Source of the DNA: Lachnospiraceae bacterium
Lineage (GTDB): Bacteria > Bacillota > Clostridia > Lachnospirales > Lachnospiraceae
Direction: 5' to 3'
DNA length: 55,403 nt
Assembly (NCBI GenBank): GCA_011959105.1
Contig: BLLU01000226.1
Coordinates: 1-55,403 of the forward strand
The translations under genes were made by a program, and so were the position numbers. Each line of letters begins with the position of its first letter. The first letter of the stretch is position 1. This document shows positions 34,665 to 43,140 of this stretch, piece by piece. Below the pieces are notes generated by a model. The model was not told where the DNA came from, searched no databases, and worked only from the letters and a program-made list of their open reading frames with translations.

Positions 34665-34832
34665 TATGTTATCCTCTCTTTCATCATATTTCAGCGGAAG
34701 AAGAAACGCCCCTGCTGTATTTCCTTCCGCCAGACTGTAATATAAATAATTACCCTTTAGTTTACCACCACAACACCTGTTTGTAAAACTATTTATTCAA
34801 ATCCTTCAATAAGTCTTTTGGTTAAATCCTGA

Positions 34833-35243
34833 AAAATCTGCTGCACCCGGGGCCATGTATGGTTTTTGGGTATTGATTACGCATTGTACTGTCAGAAGGA
34901 GTATACGGATTTTCAGATTCAGATGGTCATTGAGGATATGAATGATATGGAGGTGTTTCTGTCCGAAGAACCGATGGTGGTTCGGATCACGGGGATAATC
35001 GGGTATTCGCCTGTAATTCAGAATATGCCTCAGAATTACAACATCCTGAACCGGCTGGTCCCCATCACCTTCCAGGGAAGCTGGTGGTGGGGACAGGCGG
35101 ATTTTTACCAGTATTATGATCTGAAAAATGCGGCAGAGGATCCTTCGGTGGATCTGACGACATATGACCTGCCTGTTCTGGAGGAGCATATGTATCATGT
35201 TATTCGGGGAAAGGATACCTATATGCTGATTGAATTGAAGTAG
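34833..35243 (+). pseudogene. 5'-truncated gene fragment at the island edge
   Basis: An open frame of 136 codons with no convincing start: a TTG at 34866 has no ribosome binding site, and the frame stays open back to a stop at 34830. The translated part (IDYALYCQKEYTDFQIQMV ... TYMLIELK) looks like a genuine C-terminal domain, possibly the tail of a large multi-spanning glycosyltransferase-like membrane protein. Base composition is normal for the chromosome, unlike the island on its left. It is probably what remains of a gene disrupted when the island arrived. The identification is weak. Confidence 0.45.
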
Positions 35244-35272
35244 GAAAAAGTTTGATTGGCCTCCCGAATCTT

Positions 35273-36031
35273 TTAAGCGGCTTCCCCGGATGTTTTCCCG
35301 GGATTCATCAGGTCCAGGAAAAAGCAGGTATAAGTCATCTGCATATAGGGACGGATCCATAACATACCCACACCGCAGGAGAGCAGCGCCAGCAGTAACA
35401 GGGGTAAGAAACTCACATGCAGATAAAACAGGCGTCCTTTGTGGCCCCGCATGACCTGCATGCTGCTGCGGAGCAGCTGCTCTGCCGAGTAATCGGGGAA
35501 GTCCAGCATCAGATAGTAACACTGGGAAAATACCAGCAGAAACAGGGTACTGATAATCATGGCGGCGGAGGAGGCCAACAGGGCTCCCATGAGCCAGCCT
35601 GTGGATCTGGTCTGCAGGAACATCCCGAAACAGATGTTGTAGGGCAGCAGCGTTACCAGATTGACAAGCACAAAGACGCCGGACAGAGACAGGCATTTCC
35701 GAAACTGCCATTTGTACCCATAAAACAGGTTGCCTATGTCATAACTGCGCCTGCAGGCCATGTTCAGGAAGAACAGCGCATAGCCTGCGGACAGGATGTT
35801 GGTGAAAAGGGAGATACCCGAATGGGACAGCAGGGAGATCAACATGCGCGGCAGCGGAGACAGGGTAAGAATCACCTGAGATACTCCCAAAACACTGTTG
35901 ACAGCCATGGACAATGCCATTGTGACCATATTGCCCAGGAACAGGATCAGCATGGCGTAGCCATAGCGGCCTTCCAGCAGATTCTTGGCCTGGGATTTCA
36001 ATTCGGAAGAGGTCATATACTGCGCGTTCAT
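35273..36031 (-). CDS. DUF975 family integral membrane protein
   Basis: A 252-aa protein opening with the DUF975 signature SSELKSQAKNLLEGRYGYAM (about 8-27). About five membrane helices follow, with the conserved cytoplasmic-loop motif FYGYKWQFRKCL. The function of the family is unknown. The ATG at 36031 follows AGAAAGGA. The gene lies 40 nt after the DUF4190-like gene on the same strand and is likely co-transcribed with it. Confidence 0.85.
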   Translation of the reverse strand: MNAQYMTSSELKSQAKNLLEGRYGYAMLILFLGNMVTMALSMAVNSVLGVSQVILTLSPLPRMLISLLSHSGISLFTNILSAGYALFFLNMACRRSYDIGNLFYGYKWQFRKCLSLSGVFVLVNLVTLLPYNICFGMFLQTRSTGWLMGALLASSAAMIISTLFLLVFSQCYYLMLDFPDYSAEQLLRSSMQVMRGHKGRLFYLHVSFLPLLLLALLSCGVGMLWIRPYMQMTYTCFFLDLMNPGKTSGEAA

Positions 36032-36071
36032 ATGTCAGAAATCCTTTCTAATTGATAAAATACTTTTTGCC

Positions 36072-36464
36072 TCAGTCAGTGGGGAAGAGTTCGTTCAGAT
36101 CAATGCCATAAGCCTTCTCAAATAATTCGTCATAACTCTGTCCGTACATACTCTCGGAATAACGGTTGAGCCGATCCCGGTATTCAGGGTCGCGCAGCAT
36201 ACCGGGCATCATGGCAAACACCGCGCCGTAAATAAGCACGGAAAAAGCCAGTCCCACACAGGAGGTGGCTATGCCGGTGACGGCAAAAGTGTCCATGTGC
36301 CGGCCCTTGCGGTAAGACAGGACGGCAAACAGAATGCCCAGCGCCCCCAGGGGCAGCGGCAATATGGCTGTGCAGACGGTCAACAGGGAACAGATGCCCA
36401 GGACCAGTGAGGCAACGGTAAATGGGTTCCTGCGCCGGGCAGGAGGGGTTTGGCGATAGTCCAT
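36072..36464 (-). CDS. DUF4190-like small membrane protein
   Basis: A 130-aa protein with a basic Pro/Arg-rich N-terminus (RQTPPARRRNP). Two or three membrane helices (about 15-32, 36-50 and 57-82) follow, matching the DUF4190 pattern ASLVLGICSLL ... LGILFAVLSYRKGR. The soluble tail (90-130) contains YGQSYDELFEKAYGID. Function is unknown. The ATG at 36464 follows GAGGAG. It is the first gene of a two-gene operon with the DUF975 gene and has its own promoter. Confidence 0.75.
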   Translation of the reverse strand: MDYRQTPPARRRNPFTVASLVLGICSLLTVCTAILPLPLGALGILFAVLSYRKGRHMDTFAVTGIATSCVGLAFSVLIYGAVFAMMPGMLRDPEYRDRLNRYSESMYGQSYDELFEKAYGIDLNELFPTD

Positions 36465-36524
36465 AATGAATGCTCCTCAAAAATGTTCGCAGACTTTCCC
36501 ATGTGGAACCTGCTGTTTAAATGC

Positions 36525-36553
36525 ATCTTACCATTATTTTGTACAGATGGCAA
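36525..36553 (-). promoter_or_regulatory. Promoter of the DUF4190-DUF975 operon
   Basis: On the minus strand: TTGCCA (36548-36553), 17-bp spacer, TAAGAT (36525-36530). Confidence 0.5.
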
Positions 36554-36614
36554 ATATATCTGAAAGATTTAACGGATTTTTTATCCGTGAGATAGCAAGT
36601 TCCCATTTTATTTC

Positions 36615-36644
36615 TTGAAATGAACCTGGAAAATCTGGTATAGT
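36615..36644 (+). promoter_or_regulatory. tex promoter
   Basis: TTGAAA (36615-36620), 18-bp spacer, TATAGT (36639-36644). The expected transcript start near 36651 places the entire structured element inside the tex 5' UTR. Confidence 0.65.
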
Positions 36645-36655
36645 AATAACAGACA

Positions 36656-36781
36656 GCATATGCTTCGAAAGCGTCCTGCTGCAAGCCGGGACGCAATGCG
36701 GCAGGGCTTGCGTCATGGACTTTGTGCGGTGACGGTAAAGTGCAGGGCCGGAGGATATGCGGAACTAAAAATTTAGGAAGG
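36656..36781 (+). promoter_or_regulatory. Structured leader of tex, diverged copy of the repeat family
   Basis: Same architecture as the units at 1.7 and 31.5 kb but with different stem sequences. P1 ATATGCTTC 36658-36666 with GGAGGATAT 36750-36758 (one mismatch, one G-U); P2 CCTGC 36675-36679 with GCAGG 36742-36746; P3 GCAAGCC 36681-36687 with GGCTTGC 36705-36711. The P3 loop begins GGGACGCAATGCGGC, close to GGGACGCATCAGCGGC in the tandem units. The element ends with GCGGAACT (36759-36766), an A/T run and AGGAAGG (36775-36781). Confidence 0.65.
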
Positions 36782-36792
36782 CATGGATACAG

Positions 36793-39222
36793 ATGGATAT
36801 TCTACAGACAATCAAAGAAGAACTACAGGTGGAGAAATGGCAGGTGGAAGCCGCCGTCAAGCTGATCGACGAGGGCAATACCATTCCCTTTATCTCCCGT
36901 TACCGCAAAGAGGCCACCGGCTCTCTGAACGACGAGCAGCTTCGTGATCTCCATGAGCGCCTGCAGTATCTGCGCAATCTGGAGGAGAAAAAGCAGCAGG
37001 TGCTGGGCAGCATCGAAGAGCAGGGCAAGCTGACCGAGGAACTCAGGGAAAAGATATTGGCGGCGCAGACTCTGGTGGCAGTGGAGGATCTGTACAGACC
37101 CTACCGCCCCAAGAGAAAGACCCGGGCCAGTGTGGCCAGGGAGAAGGGGCTGGAACCTTTGGCCCAGACCATTCTGGCTCAGGAGATTCGCACGCCGCTG
37201 GAGGAAGAGGCGGAGAAATATATAGCAGAGGAAAAAGGGGTGGCTACGGCCCGGGAGGCATTGCAGGGGGCCATGGACATCCTGGCGGAACAGATATCCG
37301 ACGATGCGGATCACCGTACTTACATCCGCCAGGCAACGGCGGAGGAAGGAATTCTGTGCAGCGAGGCCAAAGACGAGAAGGCCCAGACCGTGTACGAGAT
37401 GTACTATCATTTTGAGGAGCCGGTGAAAAAGATTGCCGGACACAGAGTGCTGGCTCTGAACCGGGGAGAGGCGGAGAAGGTGCTCACCGTAAAACTCACC
37501 GCTCCGGAGGAACGCATTCTGCGGTATCTGGAAAAACAGCTTCTTAAGGCGGAGAACCCGGTGACTACGCCGGTACTCAAAGCCGTGTGCCAGGATGCCT
37601 ATGAGCGGCTGATCGCCCCCGCCATTGAGCGGGAGATTCGCAACGATCTCACGGAGAAAGCGGAGGACGGGGCTATTACCGTGTTCGGCAAGAACCTGGA
37701 ACAGCTGCTGCTGCAGCCTCCCATCGCCGGCAAGGTGGTGCTGGGATGGGATCCTGCTTTCCGCACCGGCTGCAAACTGGCGGTGGTAGACGCCACCGGA
37801 AAAGTACTGGACACCAAGGTCATCTATCCCACTGCCCCTCAGAACAAGGTGACGGAGGCCAAGGCGGAGTTAAAGCGCCTGATCGGCAAATATCAGGTGG
37901 ACCTGATTTCTGTGGGCAACGGCACGGCTTCCCGGGAGTCCGAGCAGGTGATTGTGGAATTGCTTAAAGAACTGGACCGCCCGGTACAATATGTGATCGT
38001 CAACGAGGCCGGCGCTTCCGTGTATTCTGCCAGCAAGCTGGCCACGGAGGAATTTCCCAATTTTGACGTGGGCCAGCGCAGTGCCGCATCCATTGCCCGC
38101 AGGCTCCAGGACCCTCTGGCGGAACTGGTGAAGATAGATCCCCAGTCCATCGGCGTGGGGCAGTATCAACATGATATGAATCAGAAAAAACTGGGGGAAG
38201 CCCTGGGGGGCGTGGTGGAAGACAGCGTGAACAAAGTGGGCGTGGACCTGAATACCGCCTCCGTATCCCTGCTGGAATACATATCCGGTATCAACAAGAC
38301 CATAGCCAGGAATATTGTGGATTACCGGGAGGCCAATGGCCGCTTCACCAACCGAAAGCAGCTTTTGAAAGTGCCCAAACTCGGCCCCAAGGCCTATGAA
38401 CAGTGCGCCGGCTTTATGCGGATTCTGGATGGGGAGAATCCCCTGGATGCCACCAGCGTACATCCCGAGTCCTATGAGGCGGCTTTGAAGCTGCTGGACA
38501 AGCTGGGCCTCACCATGGAAGATGTGAGGGAAGCCCAGAAAAAGGCAGCGGCGGATAAGGCGGCAGGCAGGAAAGCCCCGGCGGCAGAAAGCCGCGAGTC
38601 CCGCCCCGCCCGGAGAAAGCAGGGAAAAACCATCCAGGTAAGCAATACCAACACCGCCATGGGAAAGGCTTTGGCGGCGGCCATGGGCGGTATGACAGCG
38701 GCTTCCGATGACGGTCTGGGGGATGCCCAGAGCGGAAAGAGCCGGAACGGGGCCGGAAAGGGACGCGGTGAGGCTGCCGGTCCCCGGGAGGCAGATATTG
38801 CCGGAAGCGGGAGCCGGGTCAGCAGTCTGGAAAAGCGGGTCAGGAACAAGGAGCAGCTGGCCCGGGAACTGGGAATCGGCGAGATTACCCTGACGGATAT
38901 TTTAAGGGAGTTGGAGAAGCCGGCCAGAGATCCCCGGGACGACATGCCCAGACCCATCCTGCGCAGTGACGTGCTGGATATGAAGGATTTAAAGCCGGGC
39001 ATGGTTTTGAAGGGCACGGTGCGCAATGTCATTGATTTTGGGGCCTTCGTGGATATCGGCGTACATCAGGACGGCCTGGTGCATATTTCCCAGATCACGG
39101 AGAAGTACATAAAGCACCCTCTGGAGGCGGTAAGCGTGGGAGATATTGTGGATGTACAGGTGCTGGACGTGGATCTGCAGAAAAAGCGGATTTCACTCAC
39201 AATGAAGATTAAAAAACAATGA
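36793..39222 (+). CDS. tex: Tex-family S1 RNA-binding protein
   Basis: An 809-aa nucleic-acid-binding protein related to Tex/Spt6, which acts in transcription. Order: N-terminal helical Tex_N domain; YqgF/RNase H-like domain (about 315-450, with VVLGWDPAFRTGCKLAVVD); helix-hairpin-helix region (SGINKTIARNIVDYR, VPKLGPKAYEQ, about 490-560); and a C-terminal S1 domain (about 733-805, GMVLKGTVRNVIDFGAFVDIG). Between HhH and S1 lies an Ala/Gly/Arg-rich linker of about 100 residues, making the protein longer than usual (720-780 aa). The 140-nt 5' UTR contains a structured element. Confidence 0.95.
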   Translation: MDILQTIKEELQVEKWQVEAAVKLIDEGNTIPFISRYRKEATGSLNDEQLRDLHERLQYLRNLEEKKQQVLGSIEEQGKLTEELREKILAAQTLVAVEDLYRPYRPKRKTRASVAREKGLEPLAQTILAQEIRTPLEEEAEKYIAEEKGVATAREALQGAMDILAEQISDDADHRTYIRQATAEEGILCSEAKDEKAQTVYEMYYHFEEPVKKIAGHRVLALNRGEAEKVLTVKLTAPEERILRYLEKQLLKAENPVTTPVLKAVCQDAYERLIAPAIEREIRNDLTEKAEDGAITVFGKNLEQLLLQPPIAGKVVLGWDPAFRTGCKLAVVDATGKVLDTKVIYPTAPQNKVTEAKAELKRLIGKYQVDLISVGNGTASRESEQVIVELLKELDRPVQYVIVNEAGASVYSASKLATEEFPNFDVGQRSAASIARRLQDPLAELVKIDPQSIGVGQYQHDMNQKKLGEALGGVVEDSVNKVGVDLNTASVSLLEYISGINKTIARNIVDYREANGRFTNRKQLLKVPKLGPKAYEQCAGFMRILDGENPLDATSVHPESYEAALKLLDKLGLTMEDVREAQKKAAADKAAGRKAPAAESRESRPARRKQGKTIQVSNTNTAMGKALAAAMGGMTAASDDGLGDAQSGKSRNGAGKGRGEAAGPREADIAGSGSRVSSLEKRVRNKEQLARELGIGEITLTDILRELEKPARDPRDDMPRPILRSDVLDMKDLKPGMVLKGTVRNVIDFGAFVDIGVHQDGLVHISQITEKYIKHPLEAVSVGDIVDVQVLDVDLQKKRISLTMKIKKQ

Positions 39223-39257
39223 CGCAAAAGCGGAAAGCGGCGGAGAGGAACAGGTAA

Positions 39258-40748
39258 ATGAATAAAGTTACGGAACTGCAGAGAAATAACAGGATGGCAA
39301 TGCTGACCCATATGATCACATATTTGGTAATGATCCTTCTGGTCATGGTCCAGGTGGTAAAGGGGGAAGCATCTCCGGCCTATGGGATTATCTTAGGTGT
39401 GGTGGGAGCCGCACCGGTGATTCTGGAGTTTGTTTTCTGGAGCAGGAACAGAGATACAGGCATGATCAAGCATCTGACTGCCATTGGTTTCGCTGTCTTT
39501 TACACAATATGCCTGTTCACAGAGGCAGGGCCCACAGAGGCAGGGCCTCTGGTATTCATATTTGTGATTCCCATGGTTTTTGTGGTGTCTGTTTACAATG
39601 ATATACGCTACCAGCTTCTCATCAACACAGGTACCGTCCTGGAAAACCTGCTTGTGGTGGTGTTGGGGGCCATGACCGGGCGGTTCGGATATCTGGGGAT
39701 GGAGGCGGCGGTGGTACAGGTGCTGGTCATGTGCCTTGTGGCGGCCTACTCCATCTTTACCACCAGGACGCTGAAGGAGAATACAGAGCAAAGGATCGGG
39801 GATATCTCCCGGTCACAGCAGCAGATGGAACTGCTTCTGCAGGCCAATTCCCAATTATCCGAAAAGCTGACGGAGGGTATCAATGCCATTCACGGAAAGG
39901 TGGAAGAATTGAGCAGTGCATCCAAAGCGACCAAGACAGCCATGAAAGAGGTGTCGGAGGGGGCGGACCACACGGCCAGGCATGTGAACAGCCAGAAACA
40001 GCAGACTGAAGCCATACAGGAGAAAGTGGACCGGGTTCATGACGCATCAGAGCAGATCGGTGTAAATATGCGGCACACCATGGAAGCCCTGGATGCCGGA
40101 AACCGGAATGTGGCGGCACTGGTGGGGCAGGTGGAAATCTCCGTGGAAAACGGCGCGCAGGTGGGACAGAAGCTGGAAGCCCTGGGACATTATATGGAAA
40201 AAATGCATACCATCGTGGAACTGATCGGCGGCATTACTGCCCAGACCAGTATGCTGGCGCTGAATGCCAGCATTGAGGCGGCCCGGGCGGGTGCTGCGGG
40301 CAGAGGCTTTTCGGTGGTGGCTACGGAGATCTCGGACATGGCGGCCCGCACCAGGGAGGCTACGGCCAATATCACGGGTCTGATCGGGGATGTCACTGCC
40401 TCTATACAGGAAGTCATGGGAGTCATCGCCGGCATGGTTTCCGGTATAGACCAGGAACGGCAGGGAGCCCTGCGGGCGGAAGAGAGTTTTCAGTCTATCC
40501 GAAACAATGCTCAGGCAGTCAGCGGCAGTATGGAGAATCTGGTAAAAATGGTGGGGGAATTGGACGATTCCAATCAGATGATTGTGGATTCGGTGCAGAC
40601 CATCTCCTCCATCTCCGAGGAGGTAGCGGCTCATGCGGGAGAGACCATGCATGGGGAGGAGAAAAACGCTCTTATTATGGAAGAAATTGTCTGTATTATG
40701 CAGGAACTGGTAGATCTGGCAAAGCAGAAGCAGCCCCGGGCCTCTTAA
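39258..40748 (+). CDS. Methyl-accepting chemotaxis-like protein with integral membrane sensor
   Basis: A 496-aa transducer. About six membrane helices fill residues 15-170 and there is no large extracellular ligand domain, so it may sense a membrane or intracellular cue. The cytoplasmic signalling domain contains the hairpin tip IGGITAQTSMLALNASIEAA and RGFSVVATEISDMA (about 320-365), which contacts CheA/CheW. No HAMP domain is evident. A 15-bp direct duplication encodes EAGPTEAGP in a membrane loop (about 92-100). The start follows GAGAGGA. It ends at a strong hairpin shared with ribU. Confidence 0.9.
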   Translation: MNKVTELQRNNRMAMLTHMITYLVMILLVMVQVVKGEASPAYGIILGVVGAAPVILEFVFWSRNRDTGMIKHLTAIGFAVFYTICLFTEAGPTEAGPLVFIFVIPMVFVVSVYNDIRYQLLINTGTVLENLLVVVLGAMTGRFGYLGMEAAVVQVLVMCLVAAYSIFTTRTLKENTEQRIGDISRSQQQMELLLQANSQLSEKLTEGINAIHGKVEELSSASKATKTAMKEVSEGADHTARHVNSQKQQTEAIQEKVDRVHDASEQIGVNMRHTMEALDAGNRNVAALVGQVEISVENGAQVGQKLEALGHYMEKMHTIVELIGGITAQTSMLALNASIEAARAGAAGRGFSVVATEISDMAARTREATANITGLIGDVTASIQEVMGVIAGMVSGIDQERQGALRAEESFQSIRNNAQAVSGSMENLVKMVGELDDSNQMIVDSVQTISSISEEVAAHAGETMHGEEKNALIMEEIVCIMQELVDLAKQKQPRAS

Positions 40749-40767
40749 GGCGGGACAAATTGCTGGA

Positions 40768-40811
40768 ATACGCCCGCCATGGCAGGATTTGCTGTGCCAT
40801 GGCGGGCGTAT
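40768..40811. terminator. Long perfect hairpin between convergent mcp and ribU
   Basis: A 17-bp perfect stem (40768-40784 with 40795-40811) and a 10-nt loop between convergent stop codons. No strong T-run on either strand, but the position fits a bidirectional terminator. Confidence 0.6.
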
Positions 40812-40825
40812 GAGGTATAAAAGAT

Positions 40826-41560
40826 TTATTTCCCGGCTTTGATAATGGGACTCAGGGGCTTATAGATCAATAAAGTGACCAGGGAGACGACTCCGCCCTT
40901 GATCAGGTTCATGGGGGCCACGCAGCAGGCCACGAAGCCGATGATGCCGCTGTCGTCGTTCATCAGAGGATTGACGGCTTGGCCCATGGCCAGAATGTTT
41001 TCCAGAGGCAGCCCAAAGAGTTTGGAAAAAGCCGGCAGCAGGTAGACGGCGTTGAAGGCCGTGCCGAACAGGGTCAGAATCAGCGTGCCCGTGATGCAGC
41101 TCAGCACGGCACTTTTTTTATTCTTTTTAAAATAATAAATTGCGGAGGCCGGCAGGATAAAACTGCAGCCGATGACAAAATTGGCCAGATCCCCCACAAA
41201 GGCAGTGCTGGTACCCTTGATAAAGAGTTTCAGCAGAATCTTGATGGCTTCGATGGCCACTCCCACCACCGGCCCATAGGCGAAAGCCCCGATGAGCACC
41301 GGTAATTCGCTGAAGTCCAGTTTATAGAAGTTGGGGGCGAAGGGCAGGGGGAAGTCCAGCAGGTGCAGGATCATGGCTATGGCGGAGAACATGCCCACTA
41401 CAGCCATCTTACGGGTGGAAAATCCCCGTTCCTTATGTCCCGCTTTCTTGTCGGCCAGTTTCTCCAGGGCCAGCGCCGCCAGGAATATGGCTACGATGAT
41501 CAGGAGAAACTCTGCCGCAAACAGGGCGTTTTCCGCTACGCTTTTGAAAAATCCGTTCAT
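40826..41560 (-). CDS. ribU: Riboflavin ECF transporter substrate-binding subunit RibU
   Basis: A 244-aa S-component of an energy-coupling factor transporter. It captures riboflavin and works with a shared EcfT-EcfA-EcfA' module encoded elsewhere. About six membrane helices are seen, with the RibU-type stretches LHLLDFPLPFAPNFYKLDFSE and LPVLIGAFAYGPVVG. A first hydrophobic helix (about 10-30) extends the N-terminus relative to minimal RibU. The specificity is supported by an FMN riboswitch about 290 nt upstream on the same strand. The start at 41560 follows AAAGTGAGGA. Confidence 0.94.
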   Translation of the reverse strand: MNGFFKSVAENALFAAEFLLIIVAIFLAALALEKLADKKAGHKERGFSTRKMAVVGMFSAIAMILHLLDFPLPFAPNFYKLDFSELPVLIGAFAYGPVVGVAIEAIKILLKLFIKGTSTAFVGDLANFVIGCSFILPASAIYYFKKNKKSAVLSCITGTLILTLFGTAFNAVYLLPAFSKLFGLPLENILAMGQAVNPLMNDDSGIIGFVACCVAPMNLIKGGVVSLVTLLIYKPLSPIIKAGK

Positions 41561-41711
41561 TTTTCCTCACTTTCTGCCGCTGTGCGCGGCTGGGCCTGCC
41601 CAGGGGCTGTTCCAGCCGGGGATGTGGCGTTCGGTTTCCGAAGGAGAAGACCGGGGAACCCCCCCTGGGTGCAAGGCTGTGTATGTAGTATGTAAGGAAA
41701 GCACTTCGCGC

Positions 41712-41751
41712 AAAAAGCCCCGGCTATGCGGAAAATCCTGCAAAGCCGGGG
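41712..41751 (-). terminator. Riboswitch-controlled terminator of ribU
   Basis: On the minus strand, AGCCGGGGC pairs across 41717-41725 and 41744-41751 with an 18-nt loop, followed by a T-run (41712-41716). It lies between the FMN aptamer and ribU, so it is the likely expression platform. Confidence 0.8.
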
Positions 41752-41844
41752 TCGATTTCCATGACACATACACGCATATTCAATCTTATTCCTCTCGGAA
41801 ATAAGGCAGAATATACGCCGTCAGCATGCTGCCAACCTGTTTTC

Positions 41845-41990
41845 ATGTTCTTCTTCCATCCAGACTGTACTGTTGGTACCGGATTTGCACCGGTTCAGCC
41901 GCAATGTTACCATCGCGGGTCGCGGACTGGTATGTAGCCATACTTCACCGCCAGTAGGGAATTGCACCCAACCCCGAAGACTCACCTTAT
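41845..41990 (-). ncRNA. FMN riboswitch (RFN element)
   Basis: On the minus strand the conserved RFN blocks occur in order: GTCTTCGGGG, TGCAATTCCCTACTGGCGGT, GTCCGCGA, GGTGCAAATCCGGTACC, and ACAGTACAGTCTGGATGG followed by AAGAAGA. This matches the six-helix FMN aptamer. FMN binding is expected to favour the downstream terminator and shut off ribU when flavin is plentiful. Confidence 0.96.
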
Positions 41991-41997
41991 GCACCTT

Positions 41998-42026
41998 AGT
42001 ATAGCGCTGCCGATTTCATTTGGCAA
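41998..42026 (-). promoter_or_regulatory. Promoter of the FMN riboswitch-ribU transcript
   Basis: On the minus strand: TTGCCA (42021-42026), 17-bp spacer, TATACT (41998-42003), placing the transcript start just before the aptamer. Confidence 0.75.
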
Positions 42027-42082
42027 GTCCTTTTTTTGTACTTTTCTTTCGTGACTGTTATATGCATACCGAGGAAAAACGC

Positions 42083-42110
42083 TTGCATTTTAGGCGGCTT
42101 CTGCTATAAT
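42083..42110 (+). promoter_or_regulatory. Promoter of the ycxB-like gene and possibly the tsaE operon
   Basis: TTGCAT (42083-42088), 16-bp spacer, TATAAT (42105-42110), 34 nt before the start codon. Confidence 0.65.
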
Positions 42111-42144
42111 CTATGATAGTTGAACGGAAAGGGAATCGGAGTGT

Positions 42145-42624
42145 ATGATAGAATTTGACGTAAAAATAGAGGCAGGGGATTTGTACAATTATATGATGGC
42201 CCATGCCTATGGCAGCGCCTCGGGACTGATCGGCAGCTGCTTTGGGGCTTTGATGATCGTGATTTTCGGTCTGGATCCCCGACAGTGGATTTTCCTGATC
42301 TGCGGTGTGATTCTGCTGCTGTATCTGCCGGTGAGCCTGTATCTGAAGAGCAAACAACTGGCGCTGACCAACCCTTCCTTCCAGAAAGCCCTTCATTATG
42401 TGCTGGATGAGGAAGGCATCTCCGTTTCCCAGGGGGAGACCACAGAGCGGCAGGCCTGGGCGGATCTGTACAAAGCCACGGCCACGGGAAGGAGTGTGGT
42501 GGTCTACACCACAAAGGTCAGTGCGGCCATATTTCCCAACCGGGATCTGGGGGAACAGCGTGCGGAAGTGATCGCGATGATCAGTACCCATATGGACCCC
42601 AAAAAAGTCAGAATCCGGGGATAA
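42145..42624 (+). CDS. YcxB-like membrane protein
   Basis: A 159-aa protein with two membrane helices (about 26-42 and 48-66). The C-terminal YcxB-like domain (about 85-155) contains YVLDEEGISVSQG and WADLYKATATGRSVVVYTTKVSAAIFPNR. Its function is unknown. The start at 42145 follows GGAAAGGGAATCGGA, and a good promoter precedes it. The tsaE gene begins 60 nt downstream, so read-through from this promoter is possible. Confidence 0.8.
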   Translation: MIEFDVKIEAGDLYNYMMAHAYGSASGLIGSCFGALMIVIFGLDPRQWIFLICGVILLLYLPVSLYLKSKQLALTNPSFQKALHYVLDEEGISVSQGETTERQAWADLYKATATGRSVVVYTTKVSAAIFPNRDLGEQRAEVIAMISTHMDPKKVRIRG

Positions 42625-42684
42625 GCAGAGCGCACGTCCGCCGACAGAAAGAAAGTATTTCGCCGGGGGACAGATGGAGGATAC

Positions 42685-43140
42685 ATGACGGACACAGAAC
42701 AGAGCCGGGTATGGGAAACCTACAGCCCGGAAGAGACTTATTCCGTAGGAGAGCAGCTGGGACGGGAGGCTGCGGCGGGCCAGGTCTACACCTTGATCGG
42801 CGACCTGGGGGTGGGCAAGACCGTTTTCACCCAGGGGGTTGCGGCAGGACTTGGAATTGCCGGGCCGGTGAACAGTCCCACTTTTACCATTATGCAGGTG
42901 TATGAGGAAGGGCGTCTGCCCTTTTATCATTTTGACGTCTACCGCATCGGCGATGTGGAGGAGATGGAAGAGATCGGTTACGAGGACTGCTTCTACGGTG
43001 ACGGCGTCTGTCTGGTGGAGTGGGCGGATCTGATCGAGGAGATTCTGCCCCGGCACTATGTGCGGATTACCATTAAAAAGGACTTGGAAAAAGGTTTTGA
43101 TTATCGTAAAATAGAGAAGAAAGAAGTGAATTGTCCATGA
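42685..43140 (+). CDS. tsaE: tRNA t6A synthesis ATPase TsaE
   Basis: A 151-aa ATPase of the threonylcarbamoyladenosine (t6A37) pathway. It acts with TsaB and TsaD to modify tRNAs reading ANN codons. The P-loop is GDLGVGKT (about 34-41). The family segments [11 protein letters not shown] and [11 protein letters not shown] follow, and VEWADLIEE lies near the C-terminus. The start follows GATGGAGG. Its stop overlaps the tsaB start (ATGA), indicating translational coupling. Confidence 0.96.
   Translation: MTDTEQSRVWETYSPEETYSVGEQLGREAAAGQVYTLIGDLGVGKTVFTQGVAAGLGIAGPVNSPTFTIMQVYEEGRLPFYHFDVYRIGDVEEMEEIGYEDCFYGDGVCLVEWADLIEEILPRHYVRITIKKDLEKGFDYRKIEKKEVNCP

Larger units (their letters stand above)
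31751..34832. mobile_element. AT-rich accessory island with transposon relic
   Basis: Base composition drops sharply compared with both sides. Contents are a GNAT acetyltransferase, a LytTR/DUF3021 pair, a broken tnpV and a zinc-ribbon membrane protein. The right edge abuts a 5'-truncated gene (34833-35243). The 277 nt at 33806-34082 show no gene. No integrase, terminal repeats or target duplication were found, so the boundaries are approximate and based on composition. Confidence 0.45.
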
